Position numbers and translations under genes: made by a program. Below, piece by piece: positions 40,854 through 48,913 of a stretch of DNA of 64,000 bases. Within the stretch, counting starts at the first letter, position 1. Each line of letters begins with the position of its first letter. The stretch covers positions 1 to 64,000 of the forward strand of contig JANXAW010000030.1 of assembly GCA_025061985.1 (NCBI GenBank). The letters run 5' to 3'. Origin of the DNA: Fimbriimonadales bacterium (GTDB lineage: Bacteria > Armatimonadota > Fimbriimonadia > Fimbriimonadales > GBS-DC). The notes beneath the pieces were generated by a model, which did no database searches, had not been told where the DNA came from, and saw only the letters and a list, made by a program, of their open reading frames with translations.

Positions 40854-42557
40854 ATGAGAAAGGAAGCGCTAATCGCAGGGCTATGCACTACTGTTGCGTG
40901 TTTATGGGCGCAAGTACAGATGCACGCGCATCTTGAGACGGAACCAAACAATTTTCTTGGCGCTGCTCAGCAGATTCCAACAGAAGTAGACGCCACCACA
41001 GGTTTTGTTGTGTGGGATGCAGCGGTTTTGCCAGCGGGCGACCACGATTTCTACCAGTTTCGAGTACGCCAAGCTGGTACCTACTCGATCCGAGTCGATA
41101 CTAACCTTGACTTGGTGTTGCGCCTGTACAATGCGCATGGTGAGTTGGTTGCGGAAAGCGACAACGCGGGTAATCCCGATTTGCCTTTGGCGCGGTTTGC
41201 GCCTGGGCTTACGCGCACTCTCTCTGCAGGCACTTATGTCGTGATGGTGCTCTATAATCCGAGCCTGGGTTTTCAGGGGCAAGCACGCTACGCGCTGCGT
41301 GTGTTCCCTGGTACAGCGGCTCCTGACTACGACCTTACGGAACCCAATGACACCCCCAGTCAAGCGGTGGATTTAGGAGGCCTTTCTGATGGTGAGCTGA
41401 CTAACTCCACCTACGCCTTTCTCAGCTATCGTCAGGGCGATATTGATGTCTACAAGTTCACTCTCCACGCTGGAGGGCTGACGCTTGCAATTCGCACGCA
41501 AACCTACTTAGACACGGCCATGCGTGTTGTAGCGCCGGACGGACGTGTGTATGAGAACGATAACTCCGACTGGGACGCGCTTAACCCGTTGGCCTCGGCG
41601 GTGAAGATTTTGCTTGCACCAAGTGGCACTTACTATGTGTTCGTGCGTGCGGCGGTAGGATGGGGCGGATATTATCGGCTGCGCATAAGTGCGCTTCTAC
41701 CTGAGGAGGTTGTTCTTCAGGACGGGGATGCTCAGTTTCGCTTGCGTGAGCTAGGCGGCGATCCCGCGCGCAATCCGTTCAATAACGCTGACTGGGTGCA
41801 GCAAGGAATCGATCACTTCTACCAAATGGGTTGGTGGTATCGCATAGAGGGCGCTCACCCGCGCGAGTATACCCTTAGTGGGTTTCGCCACCTCGAGCAA
41901 GACCGCCCTAATCGTGTCCGCTTGCACTATTGGGAGCCAGAAGGGCTACGGATTGCCGCTCAGTACGAGCTGAAACGCACCTCTGATGGAGGCAGCGTTT
42001 TGTATGCCGACCTACTGGTGATCAACTTCCATTCCCAAGAGCGTGTCGTTCACCTTTTCCATTTCGCAGACCCTGATGTGGGCGGCAGGACGCATAACCA
42101 CGCCCACTGGGACGCCGACCGTGTTCTAGTTCGCACTCCAATAACAGAGCGCGTTGCTGCCCGCCTGTGGCTTACTGCACTTACGCCCTACATGCGCTGG
42201 GAAGTCTCGCCTTACCCGACCCTACTGGAGCGATTGCTGGATGAGGCAGCCGATACGCTCAGCAACGGAAGCTTGCCCTTTGAGGGTGACTTCACTGGCG
42301 CGTTCCAGTGGAGCTTGACGCTTGCGCCCTTTGAGTGGCGCGTCGTTAGCGTGCATTACGCACTCAACACAACCTTCGTTCCTAGCAGCGCCGATGTAAA
42401 CCGCGACGGTTGCGTGAACAACTCGGATTTGCTGGTAGTGCTTGTGGCGTTTGGGCGGTCGGGCCTTTGGCTGGAGGGCGACGTGGATGGCAACGGAGTT
42501 ATCAACAATGCCGACTTAGTGCAAGTGTTGCTCCAGTTTGGAGGCGGCTGCCGATAG
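40854..42557 (+). CDS. Secreted protein with two PPC-type domains and a dockerin-like C terminus
   Basis: The 567-residue protein starts with a signal peptide (KEALIAGLCTTVACLWAQ), followed by two bacterial pre-peptidase C-terminal (PPC) beta-sandwich domains (about 35-140 with DHDFYQFRVRQAGTYSI, and about 155-275 with DIDVYKFTLHAGG), a middle region of unknown fold, and a C-terminal pair of calcium-loop repeats (DVNRDGCVNNSDLL and DVDGNGVINNADLV), a type I dockerin-like module. Dockerins bind cohesins; related EF-hand tails also serve as surface anchors. No catalytic motif is seen. GGAGG lies upstream of the ATG. It may be a surface or scaffold-associated protein; the function is unknown. 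Confidence 0.75.
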   Translation: MRKEALIAGLCTTVACLWAQVQMHAHLETEPNNFLGAAQQIPTEVDATTGFVVWDAAVLPAGDHDFYQFRVRQAGTYSIRVDTNLDLVLRLYNAHGELVAESDNAGNPDLPLARFAPGLTRTLSAGTYVVMVLYNPSLGFQGQARYALRVFPGTAAPDYDLTEPNDTPSQAVDLGGLSDGELTNSTYAFLSYRQGDIDVYKFTLHAGGLTLAIRTQTYLDTAMRVVAPDGRVYENDNSDWDALNPLASAVKILLAPSGTYYVFVRAAVGWGGYYRLRISALLPEEVVLQDGDAQFRLRELGGDPARNPFNNADWVQQGIDHFYQMGWWYRIEGAHPREYTLSGFRHLEQDRPNRVRLHYWEPEGLRIAAQYELKRTSDGGSVLYADLLVINFHSQERVVHLFHFADPDVGGRTHNHAHWDADRVLVRTPITERVAARLWLTALTPYMRWEVSPYPTLLERLLDEAADTLSNGSLPFEGDFTGAFQWSLTLAPFEWRVVSVHYALNTTFVPSSADVNRDGCVNNSDLLVVLVAFGRSGLWLEGDVDGNGVINNADLVQVLLQFGGGCR

Positions 42558-42647
42558 GGTGTAGGCTGTTTGTTTCTCTCTAAGCGTGAAAACGGGTATG
42601 CTATTAGCTGGGTTGAGCACGAGCGTTCCATCAAAACGGAGGCGCGT

Positions 42648-43787
42648 ATGAGCGAGAAGGAGATTATTCCGTATCGCCCAGGCTTAGAGGGCGTAACGGC
42701 AGGCATTAGCGCGATTTCCGATGTAATCGCGGCGGAGAATCGCCTCATCTACCGCGGCTATGACATTCGCGACTTGGCGCAACACTGCACTTTTGAGGAG
42801 GTAGCGTATCTTCTGTTGATGGGCGAGTTGCCCACGCGTGCCCAGTTGCAGCAGTTCGAGACAGAGCTAAAAGCTCATCGCGAGCCACCCGAAGCCGTTT
42901 ATCAGGTGTTGCGGGCACTGCCGAAGCAAGGCAGCCCCATGGCAGCGCTTCAAGTGGGTGTCGCGACGCTGGGCATGCTTGACCCAGCAGCGAACGATAA
43001 CTCGCACGCAGCGAACCTGAAGAAGGCGATTCGCCTCACAGCAAGCATGGCAACGCTTGTTGCCAACAGCTACCGGATTTTGCAAGGGCAGGATCCCGTA
43101 GCGCCCCGCTCGGACTTAGGGCATGCTGCGAACTTCTTGTACATGCTGTTTGGGCGAGAGCCTGAACCGCTGCATGCTCAGGTGATGAACCTTACCTTTA
43201 TCCTCTACGCCGAGCATGGGTACAACGCCTCCACCTTTACAGCGCGGGTGATTGCCTCCACGTTGGCAGACATGTATTCGGCGGTGGTGGGCGCGATTGG
43301 TGCGTTGCGCGGCGCACTTCACGGCGGCGCTAATGAGGCAGCGATGGAGGCGATTTTGGAGATTGGCACGCCTGAGCGCGCCGAAGCGTGGGTGATGGAA
43401 AAGCTTGCTCAAAAAGCGCGTATTATGGGCTTTGGGCACCGCGAATACAAAACAGGCGATGCCCGCGCCATAATCCTCAAACCCTACGTGCGCCAGCTTG
43501 CCGAGCACGCCGGGCGCATGGACATCTACCAAATCCAAGAGATCATGGAGCAGGTGATGCTGCGCGAAAAGAACCTGTTCCCGAACGTGGACTTCCCTGC
43601 TGCAGCCGTGTACTACCTGATGGGCATCCCCATCCCCTTGTACACGCCGATTTTCGCAGCAGCACGAATTGTTGGTTGGGCGGCACATGTAATGGAGCAG
43701 CACGACGAGAACCGACTCATCCGCCCGCGAAGCGATTACAAGGGTCCACGCGACCTTACCTTCGTGCCGTTAGACCAGCGTGGCTAA
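42648..43787 (+). CDS. gltA: Citrate synthase
   Basis: The 379-residue enzyme condenses oxaloacetate and acetyl-CoA. It has GLEGVTAGISAIS, YRGYDIRDLAQ, LHGGANEAA (catalytic His), the second His region MGFGHREYKTGDAR, and RPRSDYKGP near the end (substrate arginine). Length and motifs match the short, Gram-positive/archaeal-type citrate synthases, some of which also act as 2-methylcitrate synthases. ATG at 42648 follows ACGGAGG. A GGTATGCT box at 42595-42602 may be the promoter. Confidence 0.93.
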   Translation: MSEKEIIPYRPGLEGVTAGISAISDVIAAENRLIYRGYDIRDLAQHCTFEEVAYLLLMGELPTRAQLQQFETELKAHREPPEAVYQVLRALPKQGSPMAALQVGVATLGMLDPAANDNSHAANLKKAIRLTASMATLVANSYRILQGQDPVAPRSDLGHAANFLYMLFGREPEPLHAQVMNLTFILYAEHGYNASTFTARVIASTLADMYSAVVGAIGALRGALHGGANEAAMEAILEIGTPERAEAWVMEKLAQKARIMGFGHREYKTGDARAIILKPYVRQLAEHAGRMDIYQIQEIMEQVMLREKNLFPNVDFPAAAVYYLMGIPIPLYTPIFAAARIVGWAAHVMEQHDENRLIRPRSDYKGPRDLTFVPLDQRG

Positions 43788-43866
43788 GATCCGACACACG
43801 TGGCAGGCATCAGCAGCGCGGGGCAGCCCCCCGCGCTGTTTAGCGTTTCTCCTTTGCGGCTGCAGG

Positions 43867-43872
43867 TATACT
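43867..43872 (+). promoter_or_regulatory. -10 box (GGTATACT) of the TlpA-fusion gene
   Basis: TATACT preceded by GG, 45 bases before the ATG at 43918; the leader holds GGGGGAGG. Confidence 0.5.
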
Positions 43873-43917
43873 GTGGGCAGCGACTTACACACAGCCGCCT
43901 TGGGGGAGGTAAACGGC

Positions 43918-45138
43918 ATGAAACCTATCTTTGCAACCATGCTTCTTCTGACTGCCGCTGCAGGGCTTTTTGCGCAGACCGCCAGTCAGATTATGGACCA
44001 AACCGCTCGCACATACGCCAATCTCCAATCGTTGCGGTTCGAGGCACGCATCCAGACAGTTTATGAAGTGCGAGCGCAAGGCACAGAGATGCGCTCTACC
44101 GATCAAAGCACCTACACTGTAACTATGGCTCGCCCGAACCGTCTGCGGTTGGTGGTGCGCAAGCAAGACGGCACCACCTTTACTGCGCTCCAGAGCGACG
44201 GCAGCACCCTCTACATCGAGGACCGCCTGCTCCAGCAAACGCTTCGCAAAGCCGCGCCGAAAACACTGCGCGAGATTTGTTCAGAACAAAACCTCGCTTT
44301 GGCAGGGCTGGTACAGGCGGGAGTGGGTCCGTTGGCACTGATGGCGTATGGAGATTGGCGTCCATTTGTTAGCAAGCCCAAGCTCGTAAGGCGCGAGCGC
44401 GTTGGGGGACGCCCCACCTATAAACTCACACTCCGACTTCAGTCATCAAGTGTGCTTGGGCAAATGCAGGCATCGGGCACTCAGACTCTGTGGATTGGCA
44501 CTCAAGATAAACTCATTTGGAAGTGGGAAGCCACGCTCCGCTTATCGAGCCGCCAGGGGTCAATCGTGGTCCACTCTCGCGGGATCATTCTCCGTCAGGA
44601 ACGCAATCCCAAGATAGACGCTGCCGTGTTCACCTACCAGTTGCCCCAAGGCTACAAGATGGTGGAGTGGTTCGAACTACCCACCCTTCCCGCAGAATCC
44701 GAAGAGGCTTCGCTCAAGGGCAAACCCGCTCCAGAGTTTACACTCAAGGACTTGAGCGGGAAAGAAGTGCGACTTTCTGACTACAAGGGCAAAGTGGTGG
44801 TGCTGAACATTTTCGCTCACTGGTGCGGACCATGCCACCGGGAAGCCCCCGAACTGGAGAAGGATGTTTGGCAGGCGTACCGCAACCGAGAGGTGGTGGT
44901 GCTGGGGGTTGCCATTTGGGCGCAAAGCGAGCCAGCCAAACGCGCCGCCGAGTTTGCCAAGCAGCATAAACTAACTTTCCCTGTGCTGGTAGACGCTGAT
45001 AACACGGTTGCTGGCTTGTACAAAGTGCAGGGTGTGCCCACGACTTACATCATCGATAAGCAGGGCACGATTCACGAAGTGGTCATAGGGGCGGATGTAG
45101 CAGCCATCAAGCGCGCGGTTGAGGCGTTGCTCCAGTAG
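43918..45138 (+). CDS. Exported LolA/DUF2092-like domain fused to a TlpA-type thioredoxin
   Basis: The 406-residue protein has a signal peptide (KPIFATMLLLTAAAGLFAQ). Residues about 25-250 form an LolA/LppX/DUF2092-like beta half-barrel (ANLQSLRFEARIQTVYEVRA..., MARPNRLRLVVRKQ). After a linker comes a TlpA/ResA thioredoxin domain (KPAPEFTLKDLSGKEVRLSDYKG...) with active-site WCGPC (C303, C306) and GVPTTYIIDK. A periplasmic reductase joined to a lipid-binding-like domain suggests a membrane-near redox role, for example in cytochrome c maturation, which would fit the CcmAB-like genes 3 kb upstream. That link is inference. A long upstream frame is rejected because GGGGGAGG marks the 43918 start. 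Confidence 0.82.
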   Translation: MKPIFATMLLLTAAAGLFAQTASQIMDQTARTYANLQSLRFEARIQTVYEVRAQGTEMRSTDQSTYTVTMARPNRLRLVVRKQDGTTFTALQSDGSTLYIEDRLLQQTLRKAAPKTLREICSEQNLALAGLVQAGVGPLALMAYGDWRPFVSKPKLVRRERVGGRPTYKLTLRLQSSSVLGQMQASGTQTLWIGTQDKLIWKWEATLRLSSRQGSIVVHSRGIILRQERNPKIDAAVFTYQLPQGYKMVEWFELPTLPAESEEASLKGKPAPEFTLKDLSGKEVRLSDYKGKVVVLNIFAHWCGPCHREAPELEKDVWQAYRNREVVVLGVAIWAQSEPAKRAAEFAKQHKLTFPVLVDADNTVAGLYKVQGVPTTYIIDKQGTIHEVVIGADVAAIKRAVEALLQ

Positions 45139-45158
45139 GCGTGCGTAAGTTACCGAAT

Positions 45159-45187
45159 GGGAGGCGCATCCCCCCGCTGCGCCTCCC
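45159..45187 (+). terminator. Terminator-like hairpin after the TlpA-fusion gene
   Basis: GGGAGGCGCA (45159-45168) pairs exactly with TGCGCCTCCC (45178-45187), leaving a C-rich 9-base loop. No T-run follows, so it may instead be a repeat or Rho-associated stop. Confidence 0.5.
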
Positions 45188-45262
45188 TCAGCCTGAGGAT
45201 AGTCTTTGGGCGCTTCCGCACCTTGGAGGAAGGAAGCAGACTGTGGCGAACCTGAAGGGCAG

Positions 45263-45712
45263 ATGAAGGTCTTCCTCTACACCGACGGCGCCTCGATTGG
45301 CAACCCTGGCGTAGCAGGTATCGCGTATTTGCTCAAAGACGCTCACGGCTCGATTATCGCCTCGGGTTGCGAGCCGATTGGTATTGCGACGAACAATCAG
45401 GCGGAGTATCGCGCGCTACTGCGTGGGCTAACGCAGGCGCGTGCGTTGGGCGCAACTGAGATCGAGTGGTTTTCCGACAGCGAGTTGCTTGTGAGGCAGT
45501 GGGTGGGCGCCTACAAGGTGCGTCATCCCGCCCTTCAGCGGTTGCTACGGCGAGCAAAAGCATTAGCGAAGGGGATTCAGGTGACTCCTCACGCCGTTGC
45601 GCGCAACAGTCTGCCCGAGATGGCACAGGTGGATCGTTGGGCGCGGCAGGCAGCACGTCAGCAGCTGCGAAAAAGCTCGGAGCCGACAACCGCGCCTTGC
45701 TCGGCTGTGTGA
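45263..45712 (+). CDS. Ribonuclease HI-family protein
   Basis: The 149-residue protein contains the RNase H core: D8 in YTDGASIGNPGVAGIAY, E48 in NNQAEYRAL, D72 in SDSELLVRQ and D124 in MAQVDRWA. This is the complete DEDD set. It resembles the single-domain bacterial and archaeal reverse-transcriptase-like RNase HI group, which lacks the basic protrusion, and should cut RNA in RNA-DNA hybrids. The start at 45263 is the first codon of the domain. The 120-base upstream stretch after the hairpin shows no known RNA element. Confidence 0.87.
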   Translation: MKVFLYTDGASIGNPGVAGIAYLLKDAHGSIIASGCEPIGIATNNQAEYRALLRGLTQARALGATEIEWFSDSELLVRQWVGAYKVRHPALQRLLRRAKALAKGIQVTPHAVARNSLPEMAQVDRWARQAARQQLRKSSEPTTAPCSAV

Positions 45713-45725
45713 CGCCTAAGCAGCA

Positions 45726-47252
45726 TCACTTGGTGCGCTTGGCACGGGCGAGGGCAGCACTGCTGGCGGGACGCGCACGCATCTGCGCCCACTGACGCAA
45801 CGCCTCAATCTCCTCTCGCATCATTACGGAGAGCGGCACCGTGTGGCGGATTTCCTCCAGCATATCCTCGGTGGTTAGCTCGCGCTTAGCGTCGAAGGCG
45901 GTAAACAGCCCTGCCACCACCACCTGCTCAATCTCCGCGCCTGAGAAGCCTTCGGTGGCGCGCGCCAACCGTTTAAGGTCGTACTGTTGGGGGTCGCGTC
46001 CGCGCTTGCGCAAGTGGATAGCGAAAATCTGCTCGCGCTCCGCAAGCGTGGGCAGGTCTAAGAAGAAAATCTCGTCAAAGCGCCCCTTGCGCAGCAGCTC
46101 AGGCGGCAGTTGCGACACATCGTTGGCGGTAGCAACCACGAACACAGGGGCGCGTTTTTCCTGCATCCACGTTAGGAAGGTAGCGAAAACGCGTGCCGTT
46201 GTGCCTGAGTCAGACATCGCAGAGCTTTGCACGCCTGCAAAGCCCTTCTCCAGCTCGTCAATCCACAGGATGCATGGGGCAATGGCTTCAGCAACGCGGA
46301 TTGCCGTGCGCATATTGGCTTCCGAGGCGCCCACTAGACTGCCGAACACGCGCCCCACATCTAAGCGAAGCATCGGCAAGCCCCACAGGTTGGCGATGGC
46401 TTTGGCGCTGAGGCTCTTGCCCGTGCCTTGTACACCGAGCAGCAGCACGCCCTTGGGGGCGGGCAAGCCGAAGGCGCGCGCCTCTTGCGTGAACGCCGCC
46501 CGCCGCTTGCGCAGCCACTCTTTGAGCAAGTCCAGCCCGCCCACATCGTCCATCGTCTCAGAGGCGTCATAGTACTCCAGCACGCCCGACTTGCGCACGA
46601 TTTGCTTTTTCTCGCTAAGGATGGCATCCACCACTAATGCCTTATGCTCCACTACCGAGCGGGCGCACACGTTCTCAATCTCGTCCATCGTCAGCCCTTG
46701 GGCTGCGCTTACAAGCTCATCCAGTTCAGCAGGCGAAAGGTCGGTGCGCACTTCAGGGTGGCTCGCCTTGAGCACCAGCAGGATTTCGTGAATCTTTTGG
46801 GCAATCTCCTCGCGCGTGGGCAGGGGCATCTCCAGCACGGTGATTTGCTTTTCCAGCTCGGGGGGGAGCTTGAGCACGGGGCTGAGGAAAACCACAGTGC
46901 GCCATGAGCGATGCAGGCGCGGGTAAAGGTCGCGCAGCAAGCGGATCACGCGCTGGTCGCCCAAAAAGGGGTGGAAGTCCTTCAAGATCACTAGCGCCTC
47001 GTCTTGCAGGCGCAGCAGGTGCGTAATCGCTTCGAGTTCGGGGGCAAGTGGGCGGGTAGAGGCGGTCTCGGTAGGCGCGGGGATAGGCGGTTCGTAGCCG
47101 CGCGTATACGTCCACACATAGACGCGCTTGTGGCGCTGTTGCGCGATGTGCCTGAGGATTTCTTCCGCGCGGGTCTCCTCTGCTGTCTGCAGGTAAATCA
47201 GCGGGTAGCGGGCTTTGATAAGCAGGTTCAGCTCGCGCTCAAACTCGCTCAT
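45726..47252 (-). CDS. ycf46: Ycf46-type AAA ATPase
   Basis: The 508-residue protein has an N-terminal degenerate AAA-like domain (about 1-200; LLIKARYPLIYLQTAEETRAEEIL) and a full AAA domain with Walker A LLGVQGTGKSL (about 266), Walker B CILWIDELEKG, sensor 1 ATAND, arginine finger GRFDEIFF and the C-terminal helical lid. This order matches the cyanobacterial/plastid Ycf46 family, linked to regulation of photosynthesis or inorganic carbon use in cyanobacteria; its role in non-phototrophs is unknown. TATAGT preceded by GG lies 11 bases before the ATG. The gene is divergent from the phage-like cassette. Confidence 0.88.
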   Translation of the reverse strand: MSEFERELNLLIKARYPLIYLQTAEETRAEEILRHIAQQRHKRVYVWTYTRGYEPPIPAPTETASTRPLAPELEAITHLLRLQDEALVILKDFHPFLGDQRVIRLLRDLYPRLHRSWRTVVFLSPVLKLPPELEKQITVLEMPLPTREEIAQKIHEILLVLKASHPEVRTDLSPAELDELVSAAQGLTMDEIENVCARSVVEHKALVVDAILSEKKQIVRKSGVLEYYDASETMDDVGGLDLLKEWLRKRRAAFTQEARAFGLPAPKGVLLLGVQGTGKSLSAKAIANLWGLPMLRLDVGRVFGSLVGASEANMRTAIRVAEAIAPCILWIDELEKGFAGVQSSAMSDSGTTARVFATFLTWMQEKRAPVFVVATANDVSQLPPELLRKGRFDEIFFLDLPTLAEREQIFAIHLRKRGRDPQQYDLKRLARATEGFSGAEIEQVVVAGLFTAFDAKRELTTEDMLEEIRHTVPLSVMMREEIEALRQWAQMRARPASSAALARAKRTK

Positions 47253-47263
47253 AGGCGTGTATG

Positions 47264-47269
47264 ACTATA
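47264..47269 (-). promoter_or_regulatory. -10 box (GGTATAGT) of ycf46
   Basis: TATAGT preceded by GG on the minus strand, 11 bases before ATG 47252. The same bases read TATACC on the plus strand, toward the phage-like genes. Confidence 0.45.
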
Positions 47270-47323
47270 CCTAAGCTGTTGACTGTATGTGCGCACTGCG
47301 TCCCCAAGTTTATGGTGAGCAGG

Positions 47324-47707
47324 ATGCGACGCTACCGAGTGTCGGCGAAGCCGCATCCGCAGTTTCGGGGCTATCGCAAGGGAGGCATCTGGTTCCCAAA
47401 CGCGCCTGATTATGTGGAGCTGGATGAGAACGCCCTCACAGATGCCATTCGCAACTGCCCCCTGCTGCTGATTGAGGAGGTGAGCGACGCTGAAACGCAC
47501 GATCCTACGATGGGCATGGCGGATGCTCAAGCCGATGCTACTGCAGTGGTTGAGGGAGCGAGCACTATGCCTCAGCGCGGCGCAACGCGACGCGCTCGCA
47601 CTGCGCCTAAGCGTGCCCGCAGCCACCGTCGAGCAAGTCGAGACAATGCTACGCCAACTCGTGCTGCATCAATTGGAACGCTGGAATCCCTGACGGAGGC
47701 ACGCTAA
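47324..47707 (+). CDS. Phage-like small protein (Mu gp35/HI1506-like N terminus), C-terminal half doubtful
   Basis: The frame gives 127 residues. Residues 1-55 (RYRVSAKPHPQFRGYRKGGI, then LDENALTDAIRNCPLLLIEEV) resemble the small FluMu gp35/HI1506-type phage proteins encoded after the capsid gene: a short beta part, a gly-rich turn, then a helix ending in LLLIEEV. The remaining 70 residues are Ala/Arg/Thr-rich and look like off-frame translation. A better-looking protein (47523-47693) occupies the next frame, so either a frameshift joins the two or they overlap. Weak ribosome binding site (GAGCAGG). Confidence 0.5.
   Translation: MRRYRVSAKPHPQFRGYRKGGIWFPNAPDYVELDENALTDAIRNCPLLLIEEVSDAETHDPTMGMADAQADATAVVEGASTMPQRGATRRARTAPKRARSHRRASRDNATPTRAASIGTLESLTEAR
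47523..47693 (+). CDS. Small helical protein overlapping the gp35-like frame
   Basis: ATG at 47523 to TGA at 47693 encodes 56 residues, leucine-rich and amphipathic (MLKPMLLQWLRERALCLSAA ... VEQVETMLRQLVLHQLERWN). Its composition is far more protein-like than the overlapping frame. The ribosome binding site of the next gene (CGGAGG) begins directly after its stop. It is probably a real small gene of the phage-like cassette; function unknown. Confidence 0.5.
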   Translation: MLKPMLLQWLRERALCLSAAQRDALALRLSVPAATVEQVETMLRQLVLHQLERWNP

Positions 47708-47982
47708 TGGAGTGGACACAACTCATCCCGATTGTGAGCGCACTGGTGGGGTGGGCATTCGCGCTGACACGCCAAATCCTGCACCGTATGGACAAGCTCG
47801 TGGAGAGCGCGCAGCGCCAAGAACAGGCGATTACTGAGGAATTCATCGCCTACCTGCGCGAGAGCATCACCCGCGCTGAAGCCACCTACGAGCGGTTGGA
47901 GCTGGCGTTAGACGATGTGCGCGAGGCATTAGTGAGCCTGCGCCACGCAATCATGCAGTGGCAAGAAGCGCATAAGCCGTAG
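47707..47982 (+). CDS. Small phage-like membrane-anchored coiled-coil protein
   Basis: The 91-residue protein has an N-terminal hydrophobic segment (TQLIPIVSALVGWAFAL, about 4-20) and a long alpha-helical, charged rest (RLELALDDVREALVSLRHAI). The pattern resembles small phage lysis or accessory proteins (holin or XhlA-like, with the membrane helix at the other end), but no family is certain. GACGGAGG lies upstream. It sits between the gp35-like and connector-like genes. Confidence 0.55.
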   Translation: MEWTQLIPIVSALVGWAFALTRQILHRMDKLVESAQRQEQAITEEFIAYLRESITRAEATYERLELALDDVREALVSLRHAIMQWQEAHKP

Positions 47983-48013
47983 CGTCGGCATCTTGCTGGC
48001 AGCTGACTACCGC

Positions 48014-48065
48014 CTGTCATTCCGAGCGTAGCGAGGAATCTGAGACCCCTCACTCCGTTTGGGGT
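48014..48065. repeat. Dispersed TCATTCCGAG repeat copy
   Basis: TGTCATTCCGAGCGTAGCGAGGAATCTGAG starts here and matches bases 898-929. GGGGTGACA at 48060 closes the unit as an inverted TGTCATTC-like end. It lies in the 176-base gap between two phage-like genes. Confidence 0.55.
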
Positions 48066-48111
48066 GACAAAGGGCGCTTGCGCAGCATCAGCGTTTCGCC
48101 AGCGAAAAGCA

Positions 48112-48131
48112 GGGCGCGGCAAACCGCGCCC
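48112..48131. repeat. Intergenic GC hairpin repeat
   Basis: GGGCGCGG-CAAA-CCGCGCCC, 8 pairs; sister of the hairpin at 37413. Confidence 0.5.
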
Positions 48132-48158
48132 CTACTTAGCCAAAAACGGTGATGAACT

Positions 48159-48560
48159 ATGCTGACCGTCTCACGCGAAGATGTCAAACGCAAGTTGCGC
48201 CTCACTACCTCTGCCTACGATGCTGAGATCGACGCGTTGATTGCTGAAATGGTGCCCGTATTGCGCTATGCCATCGAGCCGAGCTACCTACACACCAGCG
48301 ACCCCGATCTGCAAGCAACCCTGAACTTAGGTGCGCTGGAGGTGGTTGCGGGCGAGATGGGCGCGACGCTGTACCGCGAACTTAGTGCATGGGCGGGCTT
48401 TCGGATTGGCTGGCTGCAAGTACTACCACCTGCCCCACGCGACCCCAGCGACCCCACAGGGCTGAAGGCGCAGGGCTACGCACGCCTCAAGCCGTTCCTC
48501 AAGCGCGATGCGCAGCTACTGTTTGTCTACCGCCCGCCCGAGGAGGATGAGCCGCGATGA
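48159..48560 (+). CDS. Phage head-tail connector-like protein (gp6-type)
   Basis: The 133-residue protein begins LTVSREDVKRKLRLTTSAYD and continues EIDALIAEMVPVLRYAIE, the helix-turn-helix opening of phage connector proteins (gp6/HK97-like, PF05135 type). Two further helices follow (LGALEVVAGEMGATLYREL), then an acidic tail. In a phage it would join the portal to the tail. No portal, capsid, terminase or tail gene is near. The next gene overlaps by 4 bases (ATGA). The match is by pattern, not by search. Confidence 0.55.
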   Translation: MLTVSREDVKRKLRLTTSAYDAEIDALIAEMVPVLRYAIEPSYLHTSDPDLQATLNLGALEVVAGEMGATLYRELSAWAGFRIGWLQVLPPAPRDPSDPTGLKAQGYARLKPFLKRDAQLLFVYRPPEEDEPR

Positions 48561-48865
48561 TACTTCACGAGTGCCTTAGGCAGTGGCTGCTGCGCTACGG
48601 CGAACCGTTTCAGGTAGGGGAGCAGACCCATTACGGCTTGTTCTTCCAGCCACCTGCGGGGTTGTTGCGCTGGCATTTCAGCCCCGAAGCCCTCGCCGAG
48701 CTGCCACGCCCCCTATGGGCAGTGATGCTCACGCCCGATGTGGCGTTAGAAGCCGACTCTGCCCTTTGGTGGCGAGAGCGTCTCCATCGCGTGCTGCGCA
48801 CCCTCGAGTTTCGCGTAGGCACGACGCCCCTCTATCGGCTCCTGCTGATTGCGCTTGTCTCCTAA
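48557..48865 (+). CDS. Small phage-like protein following the connector (unknown)
   Basis: The 102-residue protein is coupled by ATGA overlap to the connector-like gene. It is Trp/Leu-rich (LRQWLLRYGEPFQVGEQTHYG, WWRERLHRVLRTLEFRVG) with alternating strands and helices. By position it could be a head-closure or tail-completion protein, but I recognise no motif. The pyruvate dehydrogenase operon begins 48 bases later from its own promoter. Confidence 0.5.
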   Translation: MILHECLRQWLLRYGEPFQVGEQTHYGLFFQPPAGLLRWHFSPEALAELPRPLWAVMLTPDVALEADSALWWRERLHRVLRTLEFRVGTTPLYRLLLIALVS

Positions 48866-48876
48866 CCTCAGTCGGG

Positions 48877-48882
48877 TACACT
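48877..48882 (+). promoter_or_regulatory. Promoter of the pyruvate dehydrogenase genes
   Basis: GGTACACT (-10 at 48877-48882) with TTGTCT at 48855 as -35 (16-base spacer). The leader carries GCAGGAG before ATG 48914. Confidence 0.6.
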
Positions 48883-48913
48883 ATGCAGGCAATTTGCACA
48901 GCAGGAGCGCGGT

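Noticed and set aside
45189..45262. Possible RNA element (GGAGGAAGGAAG...) before the RNase HI gene
   Set aside because: It vaguely recalls RNase P P4 sequence, but the conserved GAGGAAAGTCCGG pattern and the remaining helices are missing.
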